Shown here piece by piece: positions 1-10,384 of a stretch of 64,000 bases of DNA. Under the pieces are notes generated by a model. It worked only from the letters and a program-made list of their open reading frames with translations. It searched no databases and was not told the origin of the DNA. Each line of letters starts with the position of its first letter. Within the stretch, counting starts at the first letter, position 1. Where the stretch lies: positions 1,426,001-1,490,000 of the forward strand of contig NZ_CP123961.1 in NCBI RefSeq assembly GCF_036327415.1, given 5' to 3'. A program made the translations under genes and the position numbers. This DNA comes from Bartonella grahamii subsp. shimonis (GTDB lineage: Bacteria > Pseudomonadota > Alphaproteobacteria > Rhizobiales > Rhizobiaceae).

Positions 1-1
1 G

Positions 2-232
2 AAACAGTCAGGAGGATGCGATATAATCCGCGAAAAATGGCTTTTATACTCTGCTCACCTTGGGCAGCATGTCAAAATAATCAATGATGAAAAAGTCATC
101 GAAGGTATTTTTGGTGGTCTTGATAATGATTTTAACTGCATCATAAAACAAAAAAATGGTCAGCAAGCAATTATAACAGCTGGAGATGTTCATTTTGGTT
201 TGGCTGCTTCTGTTAATGCAGGTCGTTATTAA
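2..232 (+). CDS. birA: Biotin--[acetyl-CoA-carboxylase] ligase, C-terminal part (cut by window edge)
   Basis: Only the last 76 codons are in the window. The open frame enters at base 2 and ends with TAA at 230-232. The residues 'GQHVKIINDEKVIEGIFGGL' followed by a 'GDVHFG' ending look like the small C-terminal SH3-like domain of biotin protein ligase, which attaches biotin to the carrier domain of acetyl-CoA carboxylase and related enzymes. The next gene, ribonuclease J, begins 44 bases downstream; birA followed by rnj is the usual order in Rhizobiales, which supports the call. The catalytic domain lies outside the window, so nothing can be said about the active site. Confidence 0.8.
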   Translation, partial: KQSGGCDIIREKWLLYSAHLGQHVKIINDEKVIEGIFGGLDNDFNCIIKQKNGQQAIITAGDVHFGLAASVNAGRY

Positions 233-276
233 AAATTATTTTACCATCAAATACCTTAATGATTTGGGAGATGTTT

Positions 277-1953
277 ATGGTTGCAGCTAATAAGAATGAA
301 TTTGTTTTTTTACCTCTGGGAGGTGTAGGTGAAATAGGGATGAATTTAGCTGCTTACGGATTTGGTCCCAAAAATCTTCGTGAATGGCTGCTGGTTGATA
401 TGGGGATTAGTTTTGCTGGTTCTGAATTACCAGGAGTCGATCTTGTTTTGCCTGATATTCGTTTTTTAGAAAGTGAAAAACATAATATACGGGGTCTTGT
501 TTTAACACATGCACACGAAGATCATTATGGAGCCGTTCTTGATTTATGGCCAAAGTTACAAGTTCCAATTTACTGTACGCCTTTTACGGCAGGATTATTG
601 GAAACTAAAAAACAATTAGATTTTGAATCTCAAAAATTTTTACTCAATATTTTTCAAGCTGGTGATTGTTTTCAGGTAGGTTCCTTTTCTGTAGAGGCTA
701 TAGCTGTTAACCATTCAATACCGGAATCTGTATCTTTAGCAATTACAACCTCTTTGGGGACTGTGATTCATACTGGTGATTGGAAAATTGATCATACTCC
801 TTCACTTGGGGCTGTAACGGATGAAAAAAGATTTCGTGCTTTAGGCAAAAAAGGTGTTTTAGCATTACTTTGTGATTCCACAAATGCGTGTCACGATGGT
901 ATATCTTCATCAGAGCAGCAAGTTCAAGCCAGTCTTTCTGAGATTATTTCCAAAGCTGAAGGGCGTGTTGTAATAGCAACTTTTTCTTCTAATATTGGTC
1001 GGATACGTTCTATTGCTCTTGCAGCTGAAGCTGCTGGACGTAAGGTGCTTGTCATTGGGCGTTCCCTTAAGCAAAGTATTATGGTTGCACAAGAGCTTGG
1101 TTATATGAATGGTTTAGCGCCATTTGTAACGGAAGATGATTATGGTTACATCTCGCGAAAAGATCTTGTTTTAATTGTCACAGGGAGCCAAGGTGAGCCA
1201 TGTGCTGCTTTGGCTAAACTGTCACGTGATGGAATGAGAAATATTACACTTTCCGCTGGTGATACCGTTATTTATTCATCACGAAGTATTCCAGGAAACG
1301 AAAAAGCGATTATAGAGGTACAAAATCGTTTCATTGATTTGGGTATTGAAATTATTACGAATGAAGATGCACTTGTTCATGTTTCAGGTCATCCCCGTCG
1401 TTCAGAACTTTTACAGATGTATGATTGGATAAAGCCACAGATACTTGTTCCTGTACATGGGGAAGCAATGCATCTTAAGGCTCAGGCAACTTTAGCACGT
1501 CAAGCGGGTATTAAAACTGTTAAGGATATCAGAAATGGACATATGTTACGTCTTGCACCAGAACCTGTAGAAGTTGTTGATCAAGTTCCTGTTGTCCGCA
1601 TCTATAAGGATGGTTGCCTAATTGGAGATGAAGATGAATTAGGGATTCGTGAACGCCGCAAACTAAGTTATGCTGGTCATGTTACTATTTCTCTCCATAT
1701 AAATAGTAAGCATGAATTATTAGGGGATATAGGTCTAACAACATTCGGGTTACCTGAAAGTAATGGAAAGGGAGAAAGCTTAAAAGATATTCTTTTAGAT
1801 ATTGTAGAAAAAACAGTCTATAATATCCCACGCATGAAACAGAAAAATAATGAACTTATTCGAGAGGCAACGCGACGTGCAGTGAGAGCGGCTGTTCATG
1901 AAATTTGGCAAAAAAAACCTATCTGTACAGTTTTTTTACATCGGTCCAAATAA
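277..1953 (+). CDS. rnj: Ribonuclease J
   Basis: A beta-CASP metallo-beta-lactamase ribonuclease of 558 residues, acting on RNA as an endonuclease and 5'-to-3' exonuclease in the cytoplasm. The metal-binding motif H-A-H-E-D-H sits near residue 78, further metal-ligand segments include 'VIHTGDWKID', and the beta-CASP part contains 'VSGHPRR' and 'PVHGE'. The length is normal for the family. The open frame begins at 259, but GGGAG at 266-270 lies six bases before the ATG at 277, so I take 277 (MVAANKNEF). It follows birA and precedes proS. With RNase E further down, this organism carries both RNA-decay nucleases, as many alphaproteobacteria do. Confidence 0.93.
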   Translation: MVAANKNEFVFLPLGGVGEIGMNLAAYGFGPKNLREWLLVDMGISFAGSELPGVDLVLPDIRFLESEKHNIRGLVLTHAHEDHYGAVLDLWPKLQVPIYCTPFTAGLLETKKQLDFESQKFLLNIFQAGDCFQVGSFSVEAIAVNHSIPESVSLAITTSLGTVIHTGDWKIDHTPSLGAVTDEKRFRALGKKGVLALLCDSTNACHDGISSSEQQVQASLSEIISKAEGRVVIATFSSNIGRIRSIALAAEAAGRKVLVIGRSLKQSIMVAQELGYMNGLAPFVTEDDYGYISRKDLVLIVTGSQGEPCAALAKLSRDGMRNITLSAGDTVIYSSRSIPGNEKAIIEVQNRFIDLGIEIITNEDALVHVSGHPRRSELLQMYDWIKPQILVPVHGEAMHLKAQATLARQAGIKTVKDIRNGHMLRLAPEPVEVVDQVPVVRIYKDGCLIGDEDELGIRERRKLSYAGHVTISLHINSKHELLGDIGLTTFGLPESNGKGESLKDILLDIVEKTVYNIPRMKQKNNELIREATRRAVRAAVHEIWQKKPICTVFLHRSK

Positions 1954-2161
1954 AGAACTTTCATATTACGTTATTAAAAAAGAGAAGAGCATTTTTATTT
2001 TATTGCTCAATAAGAAAAATAGAGAATAAAATAAAGCACAATAAATTTTTAAATAATAAGATCATTATATTTGCAAGTATTCAGAATGCGGCTATAGATG
2101 AATAGAGGGTGTGATAAATTGTTCCAAGTATGGTAGATCTGATTAGGAGTTAATTATTTCA

Positions 2162-3487
2162 ATGCGTCTTTCTCAATATTTTCTTCCACTTTTAAAAGAG
2201 AATCCTAAAGAAGCAGAAATTGTTTCTCACCGCTTCATGTTGCGTGCTGGAATGATTCGACAACAAACATCAGGGATTTATTCTTGGCTTCCATTGGGAA
2301 AAAAAGTGCTTGATAAAGTTTGTAAAATTATTCGTGAAGAGCAAGAACGTGCAGGTGCAATAGAAATATTGATGCCCACAATTCAATCTGCTGATCTTTG
2401 GCGTGAAAGCGGTCGTTATGATGATTATGGTTTGGAAATGCTTCGCATTAAAGATCGTCAAAAGCGTGATTTACTTTATGGTCCAACCAATGAAGAGATG
2501 GTGACAGATATTTTTCGCTCATATGTTCGTTCTTATAAAGATCTTCCGCTTAATTTGTATCATATTCAATGGAAATTTCGTGATGAAATTCGTCCACGTT
2601 TTGGTGTGATGCGTGCACGAGAATTTTTAATGAAAGATGCTTATTCTTTTGATCTTGATTATGAAGGCTCTAAAACATCTTATAATCGTATGTTTGTTGC
2701 TTATTTACGCACTTTTTCTCGTCTTGGCTTAAAAGCAATTCCTATGCGTGCTGATACAGGTCCAATTGGGGGAAAACTCAGTCATGAATTTATCATTTTG
2801 GCTGAAACAGGAGAGAGTGCGATCTTCTGTGATAAAAAATTTCTTGAACTTACCGTTCCTGATAGTTCAATCGATTTTAGTGATAAAGCTGTTTTAGATG
2901 ATATCGTTAAACAATGGACATCTTTTTATGCAGCGACGGAAGAAATGCATAATGAAGAGGAGTGGGTTAAAGTTTCTGATCATAATCGTCTTTCAGCGCG
3001 TGGTATTGAAGTAGGACATATTTTCCACTTTGGTACTAAATATTCTACTCCAATGGGAGCAAAAGTTATGGGACAAGATGGGAAAGAGCATATGGTCTCT
3101 ATGGGTTCTTATGGTATTGGACCTTCACGTCTTGTTGCGGCTGCTATTGAGGCTTCTCATGATGAAAATGGTATTATTTGGCCAAAGTCGATGGCACCAT
3201 TTGATTTTGGGATTATTAATATGAAACCCGATGATGAAAAATGCACACAGGCATGTGAGTTTCTCTATCAGGGATTAAAGGGTGCTGGTTTTGATCCCTT
3301 ATTAGATGATAGAAATGAACGACCTGGATCAAAATTTGCAACAATGGATTTGATTGGTTTGCCAACGCAAATCATTGTTGGTCCTAACAGCATTGCACAA
3401 ACTGAAGTTGAAATTAAAGATCGAAAAACAGGTATAAAAAAATTTTTAAAGGTTGAAGATGTACTCAGCCAACTTTCTATATTTTAA
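2162..3487 (+). CDS. proS: Prolyl-tRNA synthetase, short alphaproteobacterial type
   Basis: Class II aminoacyl-tRNA synthetase charging tRNA-Pro in the cytoplasm. The 441-residue length is that of the ProRS form without the large editing (INS) domain, known from alphaproteobacteria; E. coli ProRS is about 570 residues. Visible family segments are '[17 protein letters not shown]' near the N-terminus, 'GPTNEEM' and '[21 protein letters not shown]' (motif 2 region), and the C-terminal anticodon-binding domain from about residue 345 ('[12 protein letters not shown]'). AGGAG at 2145-2149 lies 12 bases before the ATG. lolC starts 11 bases after the stop, so the two are probably co-transcribed. Confidence 0.95.
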   Translation: MRLSQYFLPLLKENPKEAEIVSHRFMLRAGMIRQQTSGIYSWLPLGKKVLDKVCKIIREEQERAGAIEILMPTIQSADLWRESGRYDDYGLEMLRIKDRQKRDLLYGPTNEEMVTDIFRSYVRSYKDLPLNLYHIQWKFRDEIRPRFGVMRAREFLMKDAYSFDLDYEGSKTSYNRMFVAYLRTFSRLGLKAIPMRADTGPIGGKLSHEFIILAETGESAIFCDKKFLELTVPDSSIDFSDKAVLDDIVKQWTSFYAATEEMHNEEEWVKVSDHNRLSARGIEVGHIFHFGTKYSTPMGAKVMGQDGKEHMVSMGSYGIGPSRLVAAAIEASHDENGIIWPKSMAPFDFGIINMKPDDEKCTQACEFLYQGLKGAGFDPLLDDRNERPGSKFATMDLIGLPTQIIVGPNSIAQTEVEIKDRKTGIKKFLKVEDVLSQLSIF

Positions 3488-3498
3488 TAGGAAATGTT

Positions 3499-4767
3499 AT
3501 GAAGAGGCTGAAAAATAAATGGTTTTCATCTTATGAGTGGATGATCGCTTTTCGTTATATGATTCCCAATAAAAAGCATGCCGTTGCATCTGTTATTTCA
3601 ATTATTTCTCTTATTGGAATTATGTTGGGCGTATTCGCTCTGGTTGTTGTTATGGCGGTGATGAATGGCTTTCGTACAGAACTTCTCAATCGTATTCTTG
3701 GTATGAATGGGCATCTTATTATTCAAACAGTTGATACTGGTTTTTCTGATTATAAAACTCTTATTTCTTCTTTAGAAGCTACAAATGGTGTGAAGTTTGC
3801 TTTGCCTGTTATTGAAGGTCAAGCGCTTGTCCAAGGTGAAGTTCAAGGAGGCTCTGGCGCGTTAGTTCGTGGTATGCGCAAACAAGATCTAGAAAAGCTT
3901 AAAATAGTCTCTCAAAACATTAAATTAGGATCGATTTCTCTGTTTGATCAAGAAGAAGGTGTTGCAATTGGACGTGGATTAGCAGAAAAATTGGGACTTA
4001 CAGTTGGAAGAGATCTTCGTATTATTACTCCAGATGGTGATGAAACTCCTTTTGGCGTTACCCCACGTGTGAAAGCTTATAAAGTTGTTGCTATTTTTGA
4101 AGTTGGTATGTCTGAATATGATTCAATATTTATCTTTATGCCTCTCCATGAAGCACAAATGTTTTTTAATTTGGGAGATAAGGTCCAGTCTTTAGAATTA
4201 TTTCTAAATGATCCTGATGCTGTTGATCAAATAAAACCTGTTGTAGAAAAAGCAGTTGATCAACAGGTTTATTTAATTGATTGGCGTACACGCAATCAGG
4301 CTTTTTTTTCAGCCTTACAGATTGAACGAAATGTTATGTTTTTCATTCTTTCTCTGATCGTTCTTGTTGCTGCTTTAAATATTATTTCAGGGTTGATTAT
4401 GCTTGTAAAAGATAAAAGTCATGATATTGCAATTTTACGCACGATGGGAACTCAACAGAGTGCGATTTTACGTATATTTATCATTACAGGAATGATGATT
4501 GGTTTTATTGGAACTATATTAGGTTTAGTTTTAGGTGTTATCGCGACCGCGAATATTAATCATATCCAAGACTTTATATCTTGGTTATTTAATGTTGATG
4601 TTTTTAATCCTCAACTTTATTTTTTAACAAAATTGCCTGCACAAATTGAGTGGAAACAGACCATCTTGGTTGCTATGATGGCTTTATTCTTGTCTTTTCT
4701 TGCCGCTCTCATTCCGGCATGGCGTGCTGCTAAGCTAGATCCCGTACAAGCTTTGAGGTATGAATAA
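3499..4767 (+). CDS. lolC: Lipoprotein-releasing ABC transporter permease LolC/LolE family
   Basis: Inner-membrane permease of the Lol system, which extracts outer-membrane lipoproteins and hands them to LolA. The 422 residues show the family layout: one membrane segment near residues 35-55, a large periplasmic domain to about 265, then three membrane segments in the C-terminal third and the closing motif '[17 protein letters not shown]'. Rhizobiales usually have one LolC/E-type permease, probably acting as a homodimer, so the lolC symbol is conventional. It lies 11 bases after proS, and its stop codon overlaps the start of the ATPase gene lolD by one base, which ties the pair together in translation. 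Confidence 0.93.
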   Translation: MKRLKNKWFSSYEWMIAFRYMIPNKKHAVASVISIISLIGIMLGVFALVVVMAVMNGFRTELLNRILGMNGHLIIQTVDTGFSDYKTLISSLEATNGVKFALPVIEGQALVQGEVQGGSGALVRGMRKQDLEKLKIVSQNIKLGSISLFDQEEGVAIGRGLAEKLGLTVGRDLRIITPDGDETPFGVTPRVKAYKVVAIFEVGMSEYDSIFIFMPLHEAQMFFNLGDKVQSLELFLNDPDAVDQIKPVVEKAVDQQVYLIDWRTRNQAFFSALQIERNVMFFILSLIVLVAALNIISGLIMLVKDKSHDIAILRTMGTQQSAILRIFIITGMMIGFIGTILGLVLGVIATANINHIQDFISWLFNVDVFNPQLYFLTKLPAQIEWKQTILVAMMALFLSFLAALIPAWRAAKLDPVQALRYE

Positions 4768-5447
4768 TGACAGCTATTTTAGAGCTTGTAGAGATAGAAA
4801 GACGCTTTTTCGAGAGTCATAAGCCGCTCATTGTTTTAGATAAAGCGAATTTTATTCTTAATCGTGGAGAGCTTGTCGCACTTGTTGCGCCATCTGGTGC
4901 TGGGAAATCAACACTTCTTCATATTGCTGGGTTATTAGAAAAACCAACAGCTGGTGATGTGATGTTACGGGGTGTTTCTTGTGCAAAGCGCTCTGATAGT
5001 GAGCGAACAGCTATAAGACGAAATGATATTGGTTTTGTTTATCAATTTCATCATTTACTTCCAGAGTTTACAGCATTAGAGAATGTCATGATACCGCAAA
5101 TGATAGCAGGATTTAAAAAATCCATAGCAGAAGATCGTGCGCGCAAATTATTGACGTATCTGCGTATTTCTCATCGTGCTAACCATCGTCCCTCAGAGTT
5201 ATCGGGAGGAGAACAACAACGTGTTGCTATTGCACGTGCAGTAGCAAATGGCCCTTCGGTTCTTTTGGCTGATGAACCTACAGGAAATCTTGATCCAGTA
5301 ACTTCAGCTTATGTCTTTCAAGCTTTAGCTATCCTTGTTCGTCAGTCTGGTCTTTCTGCTCTTATTGCAACACATAATTACGCTTTGGCTAAGCAAATGC
5401 ATCGTCGAATTACACTTAAAGAACAAAAGATTATAGAACTTCCTTAA
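4767..5447 (+). CDS. lolD: Lipoprotein-releasing system ATP-binding protein LolD
   Basis: ATPase of the Lol lipoprotein-release transporter, pairing with the permease encoded immediately upstream (one-base overlap). In 226 residues the ABC motifs are all visible: Walker A 'APSGAGKST' at residues 41-49, Q-loop 'VYQFHHLLP', signature LSGGEQ at 145-150, Walker B '[11 protein letters not shown]' with D169 and E170, and the switch histidine in 'ATHN'. The first Walker A residue is Ala instead of Gly, which is tolerated in this family and is not a sign of inactivity. Length is standard. Confidence 0.94.
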   Translation: MTAILELVEIERRFFESHKPLIVLDKANFILNRGELVALVAPSGAGKSTLLHIAGLLEKPTAGDVMLRGVSCAKRSDSERTAIRRNDIGFVYQFHHLLPEFTALENVMIPQMIAGFKKSIAEDRARKLLTYLRISHRANHRPSELSGGEQQRVAIARAVANGPSVLLADEPTGNLDPVTSAYVFQALAILVRQSGLSALIATHNYALAKQMHRRITLKEQKIIELP

Positions 5448-5513
5448 AAGAAAGGTACAAATTTTATACGACTAATTGAATAGTTTATATTACTTTATTC
5501 AAGGAGATTTTTT

Positions 5514-5801
5514 ATGACAGTTTTTGTCGTTGACAAAAATCAATTAGATGCGCGTCGTCGTCGATTGATTTTTCGTGCATGGCATCGCGGTATTCGTGAA
5601 ATGGATCTCATTTTTGGACATTATGTCGATGCTCATATTACTGGAATGAATGATAGAACGCTCTCTGAACTTGAGTATATTATGTCTTTTGATGATCGTG
5701 ATTTACTCACATGGATTACTGGGGAAATTTCACCCCCCTCTGAAGTTGATAGTCCGCTTTTTCATGATATTGCCAATTATCGTACTTGCTTAAGTTATTA
5801 A
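5514..5801 (+). CDS. sdhE: Succinate dehydrogenase FAD assembly factor SdhE (DUF339/YgfY family)
   Basis: A small protein of 95 residues matching the SdhE/Sdh5 family, which promotes covalent flavinylation of the SdhA subunit of succinate dehydrogenase. The hallmark R-G-x-x-E motif is present as 'RGIREMD' at residues 25-31, preceded by an Arg-rich stretch, and a 'LTWITGE' segment closes the conserved core. AAGGAG at 5501-5506 lies seven bases before the ATG. mfd starts five bases after its stop; sdhE next to mfd is a common Rhizobiales arrangement. Confidence 0.9.
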   Translation: MTVFVVDKNQLDARRRRLIFRAWHRGIREMDLIFGHYVDAHITGMNDRTLSELEYIMSFDDRDLLTWITGEISPPSEVDSPLFHDIANYRTCLSY

Positions 5802-5806
5802 TCCCG

Positions 5807-8800
5807 ATGCCTATATTTAAAAAAATTGTTATTCCCAAAAATAATTCTGTTCGTATGATTTTTGATGGAGTTACTGATGGATTTGAAGCCTTTGCGCTTG
5901 CTAAATTAAGTTCAGAAATTGCACAAGGTAAACCGCTCATCTATGTTGTCCGCGACGGAACAAAAGTTGTGCATTTACAACAAGTTTTAAATTTTATTGA
6001 GCCCAATTTACCCGTACTTCAATTTCCAGCATGGGATTGTTTGCCTTATGATCGTGTGTCACCAGGAATTGCTGTTATGGCACGTCGACTATCAGCATTG
6101 GCACACATAGCAAATTTACGTAGAGATCCACATCCTGCAATTATATTAACAACAGCAAATGCGATTATGCAAAAGTTACCTCCTCGTGAAATGATAGAAG
6201 CTCAGCTTATTCACGCACGTGTTGGCCAGCGCAATAACATGGGAAATCTTATTCAATTTCTAGAAACCAATGGTTTTGAACGCGTTACGGTTGTCCGTGA
6301 TGTTGGTGAGTTTGCTGTAAGAGGAGGAATACTTGATATCTTTTCTCCGATGGATGTTGAACCTTTACGTCTTGATTTTTTTGGAGATACCCTAGAAAGT
6401 ATCCGCGTATTTGATCCAGAAAATCAAAGGACAACAGGTCAAAAAACTGAACTTTTATTACAGGCAATGAGTGAGGTTGTTCTTACACCAGAATGCATCA
6501 GCCGTTTTAAAAGCAATTATACCCGTACATTTGGTGTATCACAAAAAAATAACATGCTTTATGAAGCAATTTCTCAAGGTCGGCGTTTTTCTGGTATGGA
6601 ACATTGGCTTCCATTTTTTTATGAAAAGCTTGATAGTTTTTTTAACCATTGTGGCAACTTACCGATAGTTTTGGAGCATCTTGTAGAAGAAGTCTTCATT
6701 GAGCGCTATCGTCTTATTGAAGATTATTATAACGCGCGCAAAGAGCGCGAAAATGATGAAAAAAATGCTACTTCTTATCATCCAATAGATCCTAATCTTC
6801 TTTATTTAACGCCAGAGCGTGTTTTAGAATATGTGCAACAATCTTCACAGCGTATTGATTTTTCGCCTTTTAATATTCCACAAAGTTTGGAACAAACTGT
6901 TATCCACGCACAAGTTAAACAGGGATATGATTTTGTAAAAGAGCGTAATGCGCAGGAAAAAAATGTTTTTTCAAGTGTTATTGATCATATCGCATCTTTA
7001 CGCACTGCTGGTAAAAAAGTGCTTTTAGCGTGTTGGAGTGAAGGATCTCTCAATCGTTTGCTACAAGTTCTTGACGAGCATGGATTGAAAAAAATAGATG
7101 TTGCAAAATCCTTACAAACTGTCAAAGCAACCCCACGAGATCGCATATTAGCAGCTGTTATCATGATAGAACATGGTTTTGAGGCTGAAGATTTGGCTAT
7201 TATAGCAGAGCAAGATATCCTTGGCGATCGTTTTATAAGATCGCCAAGGCGGCGTAAGAATAATACAAATTTTATTTCTGAAATTTCTGCTTTAAATTCT
7301 GGTGATATTATTGTGCATATCGATCACGGTATTGGCCAATTTGTTGGTCTTAAAACTATCAGAACTACTGGAATTTTACGAGATTGCCTTGAAATTAGAT
7401 ATGCTGGAGGTGATTTACTCTTTTTACCTGTTGAAAATATTGAACTTCTCTCACGTTATGGCTCAGAAGGAACAGAGGTCACTTTAGATAAATTAGGGGG
7501 TGTTGCTTGGCAAGCACGTAAAGCTCGGCTTAAAAAACATTTATTGGAAATGGCAGGGCAATTAATCCGTATAGCTGCAGAGCGTATGACTCGTGCTGCG
7601 CCTGCTTTACTTCCACCAGTTGGATCATTTGATGAGTTTGTTGCTTGCTTTCCCTATGAAGAAACGGAAGATCAAATGAATGCAATTGATGCTGTTTTAG
7701 ACGATTTAGCCTTAGGTAAGCCGATGGATCGCTTGATATGCGGTGATGTTGGTTTTGGAAAAACTGAAGTAGCCATTCGGAGTGCTTTTGTTGCAGCATT
7801 AAATGGATATCAGGTTGCTGTTGTTGTACCAACCACTTTGCTTGCACGTCAACATTACAAGACATTTATTTCGCGTTTTCAAGGATTGCCGGTTAAAATT
7901 GGACATGCTTCAAGGCTTGTAAAAGCGAAAGAACTTGCACAAGTAAAAAAAGGTCTTTCAGATGGTACAATCGATATTGTCATTGGAACCCATGCATTAT
8001 TAAGTGGTGCAGTTAATTTTTTACGGTTAGGCCTTCTTATCATTGATGAGGAGCAGCATTTTGGAGTCAAACACAAAGAGCGTTTAAAAGAGCTTAAAAG
8101 TGATATTCATGTTCTCACACTTTCAGCAACTCCCATACCACGCACTTTAGGGTTAGCATTATCGGGTGTACGTGAACTTTCATTGATAACAACGCCCCCC
8201 ATTGATAGAATGGCGGTTCGTACTTTTATTTCACCATTTGATGCACTTGTTATACGAGAGACCCTGCTTCGAGAATATTATCGTGGTGGACAAAGTTTCT
8301 ATGTTTGTCCTCGTATTTCTGATCTGGCTTTTGTAGAAGAATATCTCAAAACACATGTGCCAGAACTGAAATTCGTTGTGGCTCATGGACAAATGCCGGC
8401 TGGACAACTTGATGATATCATGAATGCATTTTATGATGGGCAATATGATGTTTTGCTATCGACAACTATTATTGAATCAGGTCTTGATATTCCAACAGCT
8501 AATACATTAATTGTGCATCGTGCTGAGATGTTTGGTCTTTCTGCCCTTTATCAGTTACGAGGGAGGGTAGGGCGCTCAAAACAACGTGCTTATACTCTCT
8601 TTACATTTCCTGCTGGTAAAGTTTTAACTGCTGCCGCTGATCGCCGTCTTAAAGTTTTACAATCTCTTGACACCTTGGGGGCCGGTTTTCAATTGGCAAG
8701 CCATGACATGGATATCCGCGGTTCAGGCAATTTTTTAGGTGAAGAACAATCGGGGCATATCAAAGAAGTTGGATTTGAACTCTATCAAAAAATGCTTGAA

Positions 8801-9307
8801 GAAGCTATTGCTGAACTAAAAGATGGAGAGCTAAATGAAGATAAGCAATGGTCACCTCAAATTTCACTTGGTACAACAGTGATGATACCAGAAAGTTTCG
8901 TGCCTGACTTGCCATTACGTATGGGACTTTATCGTCGTTTAACAGAACTTGATGATTTAGAACAAATTGATGAATTTGCAGCGGAGTTAATTGATCGCTT
9001 TGGTCCTTTACCGCTTGAAGTTCAACACCTTCTTAAAGTTTTTTATATCAAAACATTATGTCGAAAAGCGCATGTAGAAAAATTGGATACTGGACCAAAG
9101 GGGATTGTTATACAGTTTCGCAATAATTATTTTGCAAATAGTGTTGCTCTTGTTCAGTGGGTCGGAAAACAAGGTTCGATGGCAAAAATTCGACCAGATC
9201 AAAGTATCGCTCTTATTCGTGATTGGTCCACAGCGGATGAAAGGCTTGTTGGAGCAGCGAATATTATGACACAGCTTGTCGAAATGGCAGAACAACATTC
9301 TGTTTAA
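5807..9307 (+). CDS. mfd: Transcription-repair coupling factor Mfd
   Basis: A 1166-residue DNA translocase that removes RNA polymerase stalled at lesions and recruits UvrA for nucleotide excision repair. Order: UvrB-like N-terminal module, the RNA-polymerase-interacting domain around residues 480-560, the RecG-like translocase with Walker A 'GDVGFGKTEVA' near 646 and the DEEQ box near 748, helicase motifs 'SATPIPRT' and 'QLRGRVGRS', and the C-terminal TRCF domain. Full length for the family. The open frame extends to a TTG at 5786 inside sdhE, but the ATG at 5807 (MPIFKK) gives a gap of five bases after sdhE and I prefer it. Neither start has a strong ribosome binding site. Confidence 0.94.
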   Translation: MPIFKKIVIPKNNSVRMIFDGVTDGFEAFALAKLSSEIAQGKPLIYVVRDGTKVVHLQQVLNFIEPNLPVLQFPAWDCLPYDRVSPGIAVMARRLSALAHIANLRRDPHPAIILTTANAIMQKLPPREMIEAQLIHARVGQRNNMGNLIQFLETNGFERVTVVRDVGEFAVRGGILDIFSPMDVEPLRLDFFGDTLESIRVFDPENQRTTGQKTELLLQAMSEVVLTPECISRFKSNYTRTFGVSQKNNMLYEAISQGRRFSGMEHWLPFFYEKLDSFFNHCGNLPIVLEHLVEEVFIERYRLIEDYYNARKERENDEKNATSYHPIDPNLLYLTPERVLEYVQQSSQRIDFSPFNIPQSLEQTVIHAQVKQGYDFVKERNAQEKNVFSSVIDHIASLRTAGKKVLLACWSEGSLNRLLQVLDEHGLKKIDVAKSLQTVKATPRDRILAAVIMIEHGFEAEDLAIIAEQDILGDRFIRSPRRRKNNTNFISEISALNSGDIIVHIDHGIGQFVGLKTIRTTGILRDCLEIRYAGGDLLFLPVENIELLSRYGSEGTEVTLDKLGGVAWQARKARLKKHLLEMAGQLIRIAAERMTRAAPALLPPVGSFDEFVACFPYEETEDQMNAIDAVLDDLALGKPMDRLICGDVGFGKTEVAIRSAFVAALNGYQVAVVVPTTLLARQHYKTFISRFQGLPVKIGHASRLVKAKELAQVKKGLSDGTIDIVIGTHALLSGAVNFLRLGLLIIDEEQHFGVKHKERLKELKSDIHVLTLSATPIPRTLGLALSGVRELSLITTPPIDRMAVRTFISPFDALVIRETLLREYYRGGQSFYVCPRISDLAFVEEYLKTHVPELKFVVAHGQMPAGQLDDIMNAFYDGQYDVLLSTTIIESGLDIPTANTLIVHRAEMFGLSALYQLRGRVGRSKQRAYTLFTFPAGKVLTAAADRRLKVLQSLDTLGAGFQLASHDMDIRGSGNFLGEEQSGHIKEVGFELYQKMLEEAIAELKDGELNEDKQWSPQISLGTTVMIPESFVPDLPLRMGLYRRLTELDDLEQIDEFAAELIDRFGPLPLEVQHLLKVFYIKTLCRKAHVEKLDTGPKGIVIQFRNNYFANSVALVQWVGKQGSMAKIRPDQSIALIRDWSTADERLVGAANIMTQLVEMAEQHSV

Positions 9308-9572
9308 AAAATTTCTTTATTGTTTCAGAATTGTTACTCATTTTTATAGAATTATTCTATAAAAACAACCAGTTATTTATTTTGTATAAGAATAAAATTT
9401 AGGTTTATAATAAAGTTTATAATAAAAGAACTCCTTACATATTAATTTTTCGTTCTTTATTATAATACATATTGACACAATGAAGCAAAATAACTTAGAC
9501 GGTGTAACCGTAATAAATAGAATTTTCATATAAGTATCTTCTCTAAAAAGCAAAAATTTAGGCCAAGATAAC

Positions 9573-10384
9573 ATGCTTTCTTCATTACAAAAGTTGCCTA
9601 ACGATAGTTTTTTACTCCCTGTAATACATAGCATAAAAACGCTTATGCTGAGTTATCTTCTGGGGAACAATACCAACATTTAAAAAACAAAAGAAAGAAT
9701 ATTAAAGATAGCATACAATTTATTGAAGAAAGTATATCTCATTTAGATATTTGGGAAAAAAATATTTCTAAAGCAGAATACTATAAGCGTTTGCAGGAAC
9801 AGAATAAGTTGTACAAAAAACTGAAAACTATGAAGGATGAATATTATAATCTTGGTTCGAAATTACAGGATCTAGTTGAAAAAAACAAAAAATTATCTCT
9901 AGGATACATATAGCGAAAGAGTACGAAATAGGGGAGTATGAAGAAAAGCTGAATTATTTGATAAATGGAAAATGAATGAAGGTGTGTGGGGGGGAGGGGG
10001 GGGATGATAAGATAGTAGAAAATTATCCTCATATTTGTTATTAGTTGCAAAACTTTAGCGGATATATTGCAGAGTGATATAAGTGCTATTTTGCGCAAAG
10101 ATTTTGATTGGAAAGATAAAGATTTTTGTTGGGCAAAAGACGCAATTAATTCGATGAGCCTCAGTTTACAGCAATAAAAAGAATTGCTAATAGAAGGTTC
10201 TTAATAGCTATTAAAAACAAACATTTGATGATGTAAAAGATAATATTACAGAGGGTGGTCGGGTTATGAGAGATTTATCTATGTTGTGTAGAACATTGAA
10301 AGAATTACATAATATAATTCTTCTAAACAAGAGAAAGAATATTATAAATCGTATGCGTTCTTATGTAAAAAACAGTTAAATTAA
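9573..10384 (+). pseudogene. Broken coiled-coil protein gene, family not recognised
   Basis: A decaying reading frame beginning at ATG 9573 (MLSSLQKLPNDSF). A frameshift in the A5 run near 9635 takes it into a frame running on as 'ELSSGEQYQHLKNKRK' to TAG 9911-9913; a second shift gives 'AKEYEIGEYEEKLNYL' to TGA near 9972; more pieces follow ('ISAILRKDFDWKDKDFCW', ending 10177, and 'FDDVKDNITEGGRVMRD'), the last closing at TAA 10382-10384. Joined, it would be a Lys/Glu-rich, largely coiled-coil protein of about 260 residues. The segment 'SKAEYYKRLQEQNKLYKKL' resembles a later 'SKQEKEYYKSYAFLCKKQL', suggesting internal repeats. No family recognised; I infer pseudogene status from the several shifts and stops. 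Confidence 0.6.
9988..10003. repeat. Two adjacent poly-G runs (G7-A-G8)
   Basis: Fifteen G in sixteen bases, inside the decayed coiled-coil gene. Such a run is exceptional in a sequence as AT-rich as this one. Homopolymeric G runs slip during replication and can switch reading frames; here both flanking frames already carry stops, so it is more likely a scar or decay product than a working switch. Confidence 0.85.

Noticed and set aside
910..1092. Minus-strand open frame inside the ribonuclease J gene
   Set aside because: It lies wholly within a conserved gene, has no ribosome site and no protein-like features; the same holds for the other antisense frames in mfd, rne, prfB, suf and metG.
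2162..3487. ProRS thought to be truncated (441 residues)
   Set aside because: This is the normal length of the alphaproteobacterial form without the editing insertion.
4887..4915. LolD Walker A beginning with Ala instead of Gly as a defect
   Set aside because: The Lys and Ser/Thr of the P-loop and all other ABC motifs are intact, and Ala here is tolerated in LolD proteins.
9377..9634. Minus-strand frame of 85 codons after mfd
   Set aside because: Its residues look like antisense of AT-rich DNA, and it overlaps the start of the broken coiled-coil gene, whose plus-strand pieces are far more protein-like.
9844..10098. Minus-strand frame of 84 codons over the poly-G tract
   Set aside because: It is the antisense of the coiled-coil pseudogene; its poly-Pro stretch is only the complement of the G runs.
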